Of a DNA stretch of 64,000 nt, positions 42,515 through 50,249 are shown one piece after another. The notes under the pieces are model-generated. The model was not told where the DNA came from, made no database searches, and saw only the letters and a program-made list of their open reading frames with translations. The DNA is from CAZOHG01 sp964579725 (GTDB lineage: Bacteria > Zhuqueibacterota > JdFR-76 > BMS3Abin05). The stretch is from positions 1-64,000 of the forward strand of contig CAZOHG010000015.1 of assembly GCA_964579725.1 (NCBI GenBank). The letters run 5' to 3'. The stretch's first letter is position 1. Each line of letters opens with the position of its first letter. A program made the position numbers and the translations under genes.

Positions 42515-43879
42515 ATGCGAAACAGAAAGTGCTATTTGTTGCATCCTTCGGGGGAATGTATTTCATTTTTCGCTTTTCCCTTCCTTTTTCTTCTGCTTTT
42601 GTTCAGTTCGGCTTTAGGCCGTCCCCAAACCAAATCCCCAAATCAAGATCAATGTGTGGCCTGCCACACCAGTGCCAGGAAGTTGATTCAAATTACCCGT
42701 CAAATAAAAAAATTACATCCGGAAGTGAAAAAATCTTCGCTCACAAAGGGTGAGGGCTGAGGGGGAGCGCTGGCTCCGTTGGAGCCGTACGAAAAGGTTT
42801 ACGTGGACGTCGATTTTTTAGATGAAGACCCGCACGGCGAAATTGGGTGCACAACCTGTCACGGCGGCGATGCCACGGACCCGAATTGGGAAACGGCCCA
42901 TGCGCACGTGGTTCGGGATCCCTCTTTCGCAAAACCGCAAGAGGCGTGCGGAAGCTGCCACGATTCCATTGCCACAGTGGCACCCAAAAGTTTACACTAC
43001 ACATTGGAACCGTATTGGAAAGTCCTGCACACTCGAATGGATACGTCCAACCACGTAACGATGCAAAAGGTTTCCGAGGCTTTCGGGAACCATTGCGCTT
43101 CCTGTCATTCCAGTTGCGGGCAGTGTCACATTAGTCGCCCGGAAACCGTGGAGGGTGGTTTTGTAGATGGGCATTTTTTTCACAAACGGCCCGATATGGA
43201 AACCAACTGCACGGCTTGTCATGGAAGTCGTATTCAAAAAGAATTTATGGGAAAAAACAAAGGACTTCCTCCTGACGTCCACTATTTGAAACGATTGAAT
43301 TGCAATCGCTGCCATTCCGCCGACGAAATGCACAGCGCGGACGGGCAGGTTCTAAGTCGCTACCAGGCCGACAAACACGCACGGTGTGAAACCTGCCACC
43401 CGGATGCTGTTTCGGAAAACTCGAAGCTGGAGATTCACCAAATTCACGCCCAAAAAGTGGAATGCCAGGTTTGCCACTCAGTCGCCTACAAAAATTGTTA
43501 CGGATGTCACGTCGGAAAAGACTCAAAAGGTCTGGCCTACTACCAGGTGGATTCCACTTTAATGGGATTCAAAATTGCCAAGAATCCTCTCAAAAGCAAA
43601 GCCCGCCCGTATGATTTTGTTTTGGTGAGGCACGTGCCAACCAATCGCCATCTGTTTGATTATTACGTCAAAGACGCCTTTGCGCATTTTGACAGTTTGC
43701 CGACTTTTAAATACGCCACTCCCCACAATATTCAATTGCATACCCCGCAAACGGCATCGTGCAATGCCTGTCACGGAAATAAAAAGCTATTTCTGATGAA
43801 AGGGGATGTTCCGGCGTCCGAACAAAAAGCAAATGCAAAAATTATTGTGCGGGAGGAGGATATTCCTCCCAAACAGTAA
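42515..43879 (+). CDS. Multihaem cytochrome c with in-frame UGA (probable selenoprotein, ExtKL-like)
   Basis: One 454-residue reading frame if the TGA at 42758-42760 is read as selenocysteine (residue 82). Before it: a signal peptide (hydrophobic stretch about 17-34, ending SSALG) and the first haem site CVACH. After it, in the same frame: ten more CxxCH sites (CTTCH, CGSCH, CASCH, CGQCH, CTACH, CNRCH, CETCH, CQVCH, CYGCH, CNACH), 11 in all. The downstream part has no signal peptide and no ribosome-binding site of its own (only a TTG in the hairpin), so it makes sense only by read-through. The context is KGEG-U-GGALAPLEPYEK, and a SECIS-like hairpin follows. With the rhodanese lipoprotein next door it resembles ExtKL/ExtH of Geobacter. 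If the UGA is a plain stop, this is a broken gene. Start ATG 42515 with AGGAGG 8 bases upstream. Confidence 0.78.
42758..42786 (+). promoter_or_regulatory. UGA codon and SECIS-like hairpin
   Basis: UGA (42758-42760) is followed by a 6-bp perfect stem GGCTCC (42772-42777) / GGAGCC (42781-42786) with loop GTT. The loop begins 17 bases after the UGA and opens with GU, as expected for bacterial SECIS elements bound by SelB. The whole hairpin is inside the coding frame. Confidence 0.68.
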
Positions 43880-43948
43880 GGGTAAAAAGGTGGTCTCTGT
43901 TGGCGGAAAATATCCGCGAACATTCATCAAAAATAGGAGGGTGGTACC

Positions 43949-44404
43949 ATGAGGAAGAATTGGCGTTGGTTCGTCGGTGCCGTAATGGTCGTTGTCTTGG
44001 CCGGATTTTTCGGCTGTGCCACGATGGGGCACAAAGCGACAACCGGTCCTTTAACCACACACCAATTGGTGACCATGGCCAAAGCTGTTGTGCCGGAAGT
44101 GACGGTGCAACAGGCAAAAACCAACATTGACAAAGGGATGTACAAGGTCATTTTGGATGTGCGGGAACCCAAAGAATATCGAGCCGGCCACATTCCGGGG
44201 GCTATTAACATTCCGCGTGGCCTGTTGGAATTTAAAGTGGCGGCAAAAATACCGGACAAAACCACATCGATTTTGGTGTATTGCAAAACCGGCGGCCGCG
44301 GAGCCTTGGCTGGCCAAACGCTGATGAAATTGGGCTACAAAAATGTAACCAATATGGACGGCGGCTGGAAAGCCTGGGAAAAGGCGGGTTACCCGGTGGA
44401 ATAG
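43949..44404 (+). CDS. Rhodanese-like lipoprotein (ExtH-like)
   Basis: A 151-residue exported protein: signal peptide with lipobox-like LAGFFGC (Cys about residue 23), a spacer and one rhodanese domain (about 50-150) with VILDVREPKEYRAGHIPGAINIP and the active-site Cys in VYCKTGGRGALAG, and a final MDGGWKAWEKAGYPVE. It would be anchored in a membrane facing the periplasm and handle sulfane sulfur or selenium. A strong AGGAGGG precedes the ATG. It is 69 bases after the cytochrome and shares its promoter; an intrinsic terminator follows. Rhodanese lipoproteins are partners of multihaem cytochromes in the Geobacter ext clusters. Confidence 0.88.
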   Translation: MRKNWRWFVGAVMVVVLAGFFGCATMGHKATTGPLTTHQLVTMAKAVVPEVTVQQAKTNIDKGMYKVILDVREPKEYRAGHIPGAINIPRGLLEFKVAAKIPDKTTSILVYCKTGGRGALAGQTLMKLGYKNVTNMDGGWKAWEKAGYPVE

Positions 44405-44434
44405 AAAGGCAAGATTTTTTCACCCGTTTTTTGT

Positions 44435-44471
44435 GCCCGGAGAGAAAAGACATTTCGCTCCGGGCTTTTTT
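44435..44471 (+). terminator. Intrinsic terminator of the cytochrome operon
   Basis: GCCCGGAG (44435-44442) pairs with CTCCGGGC (44458-44465) over a 15-base loop, followed by six T residues. It closes the two-gene operon. Confidence 0.85.
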
Positions 44472-44553
44472 GTCTGGTTTTTGAGCGTGTTGGAGGTTAG
44501 AACACGGCTCATGTCAATGGGGGCAAAGGGATTTTTTCACTTGCGGTACGCTT

Positions 44554-45487
44554 GAATAAATGTGCACCCACCCGTTCAAGGGGAAGCAGACGGAATTTAC
44601 CCAAAAACCCAAATGGGATTGGAGTACGCGCGGCGTCCTTTGTCGGTGGCCATTTCAAGGCGAAAATGCACGCGCTCGCCTGCTTCCAATGTAAAACGTC
44701 GGGAAAAAGTTTGCGCAAACCCGTCCGAGCCTTCTGTTTGAACCTGTAAAAGCTTTTCTCGCACGCGGCCGGTACCTTCTCCGATTTTACCCCGAAGAAG
44801 ACGAATCGTCGTTAATTCCCCGAATTCAGGCGTTGACACAAATTGAGCCTTGAGCCAAATGTCGCGGCCGAAAATACGGCCCCCCAGCGGCACCCGTTGC
44901 CCTAAAGCGTTTTCCGCCTCAAATTGAAGAGCCGGGCCATCCGTGACAAATCCCCGCCCCGAACGAATCGCTTCTAAGATTTCCGGTAAGGAACGCGCTT
45001 TGACAAAAACACCGGTTCGTTTTTCGCCTAAAATTTGTTCGTTCATTTCAATCATCTTAAAAAAGGGGAAACCAATTTGACGGTAGCGGTTGAAGTTCCC
45101 GTGGGCGTCTGTCCCGGCAAAAATAAATTTTCGCTCGCCGCGAGCCAGTGCCCGTTTCCACAAATGCAATCCGATTTGAAATCCCCTGCCCCAATCTCCG
45201 TTCACAATTTGAAGTCCCTGCAATTTAGAATGCGCTGTGTCTTTTTCTTCCCACTTCCCCCTGTGCACGAGGAGGTACTCGAGGCGAGGCGGAGGCGTGC
45301 CCGGGTGCGCGGCAATGGCCACGGCTTCCGGCGGGAGGGCGTCCAACACATCCCGAATGCTGTGTTCCGAATGAAATTTGAACCACTTTTCAGCTCCGTC
45401 TCCCGAGCCTTTGAAAAATCGGGCGCTGTTGAGAACGAGAAAATGGACGTTCCGTCCGCGGGCATTGCGCACGGTGACTTCTTCTCC
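44554..45487. repeat. 934-bp direct repeat, copy A
   Basis: Colinear, gap-free copy of 55128-56061 in the same orientation (offset 10574). By eye I find only six mismatches, three within the first 60 bases and three within the last 60; the middle is identical as far as compared. The right-end mismatches fall in codons and are synonymous, the left-end ones lie after the stop codon. Confidence 0.93.
44597..45487 (-). pseudogene. Truncated copy of CehA/McbA-type PHP hydrolase gene
   Basis: It encodes the C-terminal 290-odd residues of the protein at 55171-56823, from GEEVTVRNARGRNVHF to the stop, with identical amino acids. The N-terminal 250 residues, including the metal-binding LHTHSNF and VAVTDHSYDLDD motifs of the PHP domain, are missing; homology stops abruptly at 45487. 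There is no ribosome-binding site or ATG at the break, so it is not expected to make a working enzyme. Confidence 0.88.
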
Positions 45488-46314
45488 TGTAGGGAGTCGG
45501 TAAGCAAGAGGATTGGCAGATTGTAAGAGGTATTTTCTCGTATTTTGATGGAAAGGATGTCTTTGAGAATTTGGATGTTGGTATAATCGCCCCTTGCTTC
45601 GCGGATGTAGGTGTATAGAATGAGCAGGATGGGATCAGCGGGTGGAAAGGCATGATAAATGAAAAGAGAAGAGCGTCCTATCCTTTGCCTCGCTGCCAGG
45701 AGAAAAGCGAAATGATTGTAATGGGTGGGGACAGTTTTTCATAATGTTTTTTGGCTTTAGGATTTGACCGTGCTGTTAAACTGTTGAAAAAAGGAGAAGT
45801 TTCTTTGTGCCTGGCCAAAGAGGAATAAATCGGATATTGTGACTGCAGGACTGGATCTGTTTAGAATTTCAAGAGAGTACTTACCATATCCGGAAGTCGA
45901 ATCTGGGACATTGACCCATTCAAAAGAGAGTTTCATTAGGGAAGTCCTTTCGATTAAGGAAAAAGAGGGTGGCTACTGATTTCGCAGATGTGGCCTACAA
46001 TAAAAGAAAAAAAGAATGACTACGAATGAAAGAAAAAAGTTGTCAACGGATGGAACGAATGATGAGGAAAGGGACAAAATGGGAGTAGGAAAGGGAATAA
46101 TGCCCATCCAAATTTCAAGTAAAGCCGGGGAATAATGAGTCAAAATAAAAACCATTAAGGGCAAAGTTCCAAAATATTAGATGGTTGTGAGATGTGTCAC
46201 GCTCCACGGCAGATTACATTATTTCTTCATCGCTTTTTGAAGAACCCTATGAACCGGTGGTTAAGGATTATAGCAGTTATTTGAACCGGGAAGTGAATAT
46301 GTTCACATAATTCT
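45488..46314. other. Gene-poor stretch with decayed frames
   Basis: No intact gene is seen in these 827 bases. A protein-like but unassigned minus-strand frame runs from about 45720 to the copy A junction (contains FLLAARQRIGRSS and ILKDILSIKIREN), and a 46-codon plus-strand frame at 45839-45979 (contains REYLPYPEVES) has a weak ribosome-binding site. Both look like gene remnants. Base composition differs from the 3-44 kb genes. Confidence 0.4.
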
Positions 46315-48060
46315 TTAGATAGGAATAAAAATTCGAAATCGGGTTCCCCGGCCTTGTTTGCTTTCGACCCGGATTTCCCCCTTGTGAAGCATAACGATAT
46401 GTTTTACAATGGATAGTCCCAGGCCTGTTCCCCCCATTCGACGCGAACGAGATTTGTCAATCCGGTAAAATCGCTCGAAAATCCGATCGGTGTATTTTGT
46501 CTTCATCCCGATACCCGTATCCTCCACACGAAACTCGATGGCATTCTGTTTATGCCGCATCACACCCACCTGAACGCCCCCTTTTTCCGTATATTTGATG
46601 GCATTATCGATTAAATTAATTAACATTTCCTCCAGTTTGTAAGGATCAGCGGAAATGTCGGGTAAATTTTCCTCCACATGAAGGTTAAGGTACACCCCCT
46701 TTTCTTCTGCCTTCTGTTCAAAGATCCGAACTACATTTTGAACCAAATCCGCCAAATGAATGGTTTCAATGCTCAGATGCGGTTCCCGCTGTTCCAGTTC
46801 CGAAAGCAAAAGAAGATCGTGCACCAGAAAAATAAGGCGGTCCGTATGCTTGCTGATAATATCCAGATAATGTTTGTTTTCACCGGATATATTCTGGTCC
46901 AGGGTTTCAACGAAGCCCTTAATCGCAGTCAGAGGTGTTTTTAATTCATGAGAAACGTTTTCCACAAATTCTCGTTTCAATTTTTCCAGGCGTTTGCGAT
47001 TTGTAATATCATGAAGGATCAGAATAACTTCTTCTTTCCAAAGAATGGGTGTAACGCTCACCAGATACACCTTCTGATTGAATTCGATCTCGTCTACAAG
47101 ATTTTTCTCCTCGAGCCAGGCTTTCTGAATTAAATCCGTAAAAACCGGCACTTTCAAGATTTCTAAAAACGACCTCTTTTCAATTTTCCCGCGTTTAATG
47201 ATCCGTTTGAAGCTATTATTGGCGAGCTTGATCTTTCCCTGTTTGTCCAGAACGATAAGCCCTTCCTGCAGAGAAGACACAATAGCCGTTAGTTCTTCTT
47301 TCTGCTGCGAAAGTTCAGTAAAAAGCTCGGCGATCTGGGTAGTCATATTGTTAAAACTTTCGGCCAGATAACGTAACTCATCCTTATTTCTAAGGTGAAT
47401 TTTGACATCAAAATGGCCGTTGGCAACCTTTTCGGAGGCATCAACCAGTTGAAGAATGGGTCGGGTCAGGCTCTTGGAGAAAATAAAAGCTCCGAGAAGT
47501 GCAATAAGCGTAACGAAGATCCCAATCAAAATAATGCGCATTTTAATCTGGTAGAGCAAGGCATTGATGTCCCGAAGAAAAAGGCTTTCGCGTACGATTC
47601 CCAGTAGCTGACCCTTCTCAACGATCGGAATGGCTACATAAAGCATCTCCTGTTTCACCGTAGTGCTGAACCGCAAGGATTTGCCCATAGCCCCTTTCAG
47701 AGCGCGCTTCACCTCGGGACGTGTCCGGTGGTTTTCCATCGTATGAGGATCTTTTCTGGAATCGGCCAAAACCACGCCATCCGGCGCGATGATGGTAATG
47801 CGCGTGTTGGTTTGTTCGCCCACCCGTTTGGTCAAACTATCTAATTTGGCAAACCGCTTCTCTTTAATCAAGGGGATAATATCCAGACGATAGGTAATGG
47901 CAAGATTTTTCAGATTGCGCGTGAGTGTATGCAGATAGTACGACCGGATCGTTTCGAAGGAGAAAAAAAGAATCAGGGAGGAGAGCACCAACGTCATAAA
48001 CAGATACCCACCGAATGTTTTCACAAAAATGGAAGGCTTGGGACGTTTGAAGGTTGACAT
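46315..48060 (-). CDS. PhoR-like membrane sensor histidine kinase
   Basis: A 581-residue sensor kinase: TM1 (about 18-38), periplasmic sensor domain (about 40-180), TM2 (about 185-207), HAMP (SKSLTRPILQLVDASEKVANG), PAS (about 260-355, SLQEGLIVLDKQGKI), HisKA with the phospho-His in FVENVSHELKTPLTAIKGFVE and HATPase with N-box NLIDNAIKY, VEDTGIGM and GGTGLGLSIVKHIV. The layout is that of PhoR. Its likely partner is the response regulator at 53554, on the other side of the T9SS-protein and TonB-receptor genes. Signal unknown; phosphate is a guess based on family. Terminator for this strand is not evident. Confidence 0.92.
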   Translation of the reverse strand: MSTFKRPKPSIFVKTFGGYLFMTLVLSSLILFFSFETIRSYYLHTLTRNLKNLAITYRLDIIPLIKEKRFAKLDSLTKRVGEQTNTRITIIAPDGVVLADSRKDPHTMENHRTRPEVKRALKGAMGKSLRFSTTVKQEMLYVAIPIVEKGQLLGIVRESLFLRDINALLYQIKMRIILIGIFVTLIALLGAFIFSKSLTRPILQLVDASEKVANGHFDVKIHLRNKDELRYLAESFNNMTTQIAELFTELSQQKEELTAIVSSLQEGLIVLDKQGKIKLANNSFKRIIKRGKIEKRSFLEILKVPVFTDLIQKAWLEEKNLVDEIEFNQKVYLVSVTPILWKEEVILILHDITNRKRLEKLKREFVENVSHELKTPLTAIKGFVETLDQNISGENKHYLDIISKHTDRLIFLVHDLLLLSELEQREPHLSIETIHLADLVQNVVRIFEQKAEEKGVYLNLHVEENLPDISADPYKLEEMLINLIDNAIKYTEKGGVQVGVMRHKQNAIEFRVEDTGIGMKTKYTDRIFERFYRIDKSRSRRMGGTGLGLSIVKHIVMLHKGEIRVESKQGRGTRFRIFIPI

Positions 48061-48274
48061 TCGATTTCCTTATTATTATTTCTAATCGGGTTCACTTTGC
48101 TTTCAAAATAAAATGTCCAACATAAAAAAGCAACTTTTTCCGTCTGTCTTAGTACAGTTTCCAACGATTGGTTTTTACCCACTCCTGTTAAACCGGGATT
48201 CGGAAAACGGACAAAATATGCCCCGGAAGCCCCCGCCTTTGGGGGTCTTTTCCTGGTTGAATTTGGGTCGGGAT

Positions 48275-48306
48275 AAAAAGAGTCTGCCAAATGTTCTGAC
48301 AGACTC
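48275..48306 (-). terminator. Intrinsic terminator of the T9SS-protein gene
   Basis: On the minus strand GAGTCTG (48306-48300) pairs with CAGACTC (48286-48280) over a 13-base loop, followed by UUUUU. It lies about 110 bases after the stop of the gene at 48419. The rest of the 358-base gap up to the kinase gene shows a small GC palindrome (AACCGG/CCGGTT near 48320) and no gene. Confidence 0.75.
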
Positions 48307-48418
48307 CGTGGGGTTGTTTCACAACCGGTCCTGATTCCGGTTGCAGTTGGGATTTTTAGTCATAACTTCACATTCTTATTCTGCTTTCTGCCTGCGCCAA
48401 TTTTTGACGAGGACTCCC

Positions 48419-50065
48419 TTATTTCATTAAGGTCATCTTTCTGGTCAATTGATGGTTGCCCGTCTTTAATCGGTAAATGTAAACACCGCTTGGCCTGCTG
48501 GCTGCGTTCCATTGCACCGTGTATGTACCCGGATTCCGGACATCATGTACCAATTCCGCCACTTTCTGCCCCGTAAGATTAAATACGGCCAGCTCCACCT
48601 GAGCTTTAACCGGCAGTGAAAAGGAAATCTGGGTAACCGGATTAAACGGGTTGGGATAATTTTGCTTTAGGTCAAACGTGTTTGGGATTGTTTCTAAGAG
48701 GTCGTTTTCCCCGACAACGGTGGCGGTTTTTTTGAGATAGCCTAATTGAGAAAGGGCCGTCCAGCCTTCAGCCCAATTGTCTGAACCGAATGCCCCCACG
48801 TAATTGACCGGTGTAAAAAAGCCGTCGTTTGGTACAGTTGTATAACCTGTCCACAGGGGGCTGCCGGCTTTGGGACGGGGGTCCAAATTCCCGTCGTTCG
48901 TACGGCTGATGCCTTCCAACTGGGGATCCATAAACCGGTTGTGGTTCGCGGCATCGGTCACCGCCGTCCGTACAAAGTTCTGCGGAAACATCTGATCGGC
49001 CGCATCTCCGGCGCCAAAGCCGAACCAGATGTCGTTTTGATACAAAATGTCACCCGCCGCCAAACGCGCCCGGCTATCTTCGCCTGAGGCCAGGTCTTCG
49101 ATGTTCAACGCGTCTCCGGCAAAATCCGTAAACAGGCTGTTGTAATATTTACCGCCGGCATTGTCCCGCATGATGATGCCGTGATCATTAGCCGCACTGC
49201 CGGAGTTTTTCCCCGATCCGATGTACGTGGCATTGTAAATCTCGGGAATGGCGTAGGGTGTTCCGTCTTCCGGTACTGTGCCGCCGTCGTGTTCTCCCAT
49301 GCGGTTCCCGAGCACATCCGACTGAATCACAAACCAGAACTGCCCCTTGCCCCGGAATCCTTCATCATAATCAAAGCCGTCGTCCGCATTGAAGGCACTG
49401 ATCAGATGTTTGGTCTGCACCGTTCCGCCAAACCACTCGTAGCCGTCATCCTTGTTATTCAACACCTCGATGTAGTCAATGACCGTTCCTCTTCCCACGG
49501 CTCCAAAGGTCAATCCGTTAATCTCATTGCCGGCGCCGATGTCCGTTCCGCCGTAGCGAATGGACACGTACTTCATCACGCCGGAGGTGTCATTATCGTC
49601 GGTGCCGCCGTAGGCGCCTCGCGGTTCGGTTGAGGGAATGCCCTCAATCTGTCCCACGCGGGCGGCCGTGTTAATTCGGGCACGCCCCAGCAGAATCACA
49701 CCGCCCCATAATCCGCGGGCATCCAGCGGCAAATCGTTGGGATCCGTCACGTCATCGGCCAATGCTGTGAAAATAATCGGACGATCCACCGTCCCTTCGG
49801 CAAAAATCTTCCCGCCCCGGGCCACGATCAGCGCACTCGCGTTGGCACCCTGTCCGGGACTGCCCTTGATGATCGTTCCCGGTTCAATGGTCAATGTGGC
49901 TGTGCTGTCTACAAAAACAAATCCGTGTAGAATATACGTGTTGTCCGATGTCCACACCACGTGATCACCCGGCTGGATATCACTGTCGTGTACGTCAATA
50001 TTTGATCCAAACGCCAACACGGGAAACAGCAGAATTATAAGAATTGAAATCCATTTGCGAAACAT
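48419..50065 (-). CDS. Secreted protein with type IX secretion C-terminal sorting domain
   Basis: A 548-residue exported protein. Signal peptide at 1-20 (ISILIILLFPVLAFG). The body (25-450) has repeated hydrophobic strands such as TLTIEPGTIIKG, LIVARGGKIFAEGTVDRPIIFTA and WGGVILLGRARIN that suggest a right-handed beta-helix. From about residue 472 comes a type A sorting domain, starting LKQNYPNPFNPVTQISFSLP and ending VYIYRLKTGNHQLTRKMTLMK, the signal for the T9SS outer-membrane translocon. It is 184 bases downstream of a TonB receptor on the same strand, a pairing seen in FCB bacteria. Ligand unknown. GAGGAGAAAAAT precedes the ATG at 50065. Confidence 0.9.
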   Translation of the reverse strand: MFRKWISILIILLFPVLAFGSNIDVHDSDIQPGDHVVWTSDNTYILHGFVFVDSTATLTIEPGTIIKGSPGQGANASALIVARGGKIFAEGTVDRPIIFTALADDVTDPNDLPLDARGLWGGVILLGRARINTAARVGQIEGIPSTEPRGAYGGTDDNDTSGVMKYVSIRYGGTDIGAGNEINGLTFGAVGRGTVIDYIEVLNNKDDGYEWFGGTVQTKHLISAFNADDGFDYDEGFRGKGQFWFVIQSDVLGNRMGEHDGGTVPEDGTPYAIPEIYNATYIGSGKNSGSAANDHGIIMRDNAGGKYYNSLFTDFAGDALNIEDLASGEDSRARLAAGDILYQNDIWFGFGAGDAADQMFPQNFVRTAVTDAANHNRFMDPQLEGISRTNDGNLDPRPKAGSPLWTGYTTVPNDGFFTPVNYVGAFGSDNWAEGWTALSQLGYLKKTATVVGENDLLETIPNTFDLKQNYPNPFNPVTQISFSLPVKAQVELAVFNLTGQKVAELVHDVRNPGTYTVQWNAASRPSGVYIYRLKTGNHQLTRKMTLMK

Positions 50066-50249
50066 ATTTTTCTCCTCAATTTTTGTAAATGGTCATTTTC
50101 TCAGTTTTTGTTTAATACCTACATCTCCTCCGCAAAAAAGCAAAAACAGGTGATCACTATTTATTCGCATAGCTGCGTCCAATCAGTTGAACCGTTTTTT
50201 GTCCAACCACCTCCTTTCTTTTCCCGTTGATTCCATTCAACCAAACGCT

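Noticed and set aside
42758..42760. Reading the UGA as a nonsense mutation or as the stop of a separate 81-residue cytochrome
   Set aside because: Kept as the alternative, but the downstream part has no start, ribosome-binding site or signal peptide, both halves are undamaged and in one frame, and a SECIS-like hairpin follows.
44597..45472. Copy A of the hydrolase as a functional 291-residue gene
   Set aside because: It lacks the metal-binding half of the PHP domain and any ribosome-binding site; treated as a pseudogene.
45973..46164. Hydrophobic 63-codon minus-strand frame
   Set aside because: Low-complexity sequence, no ribosome-binding site, no neighbour that supports it.
46172..46312. 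Short plus-strand frame with a CEMCH haem-like motif
   Set aside because: About 40 codons with no start codon before the motif, no signal peptide and no ribosome-binding site; probably chance or an old remnant.
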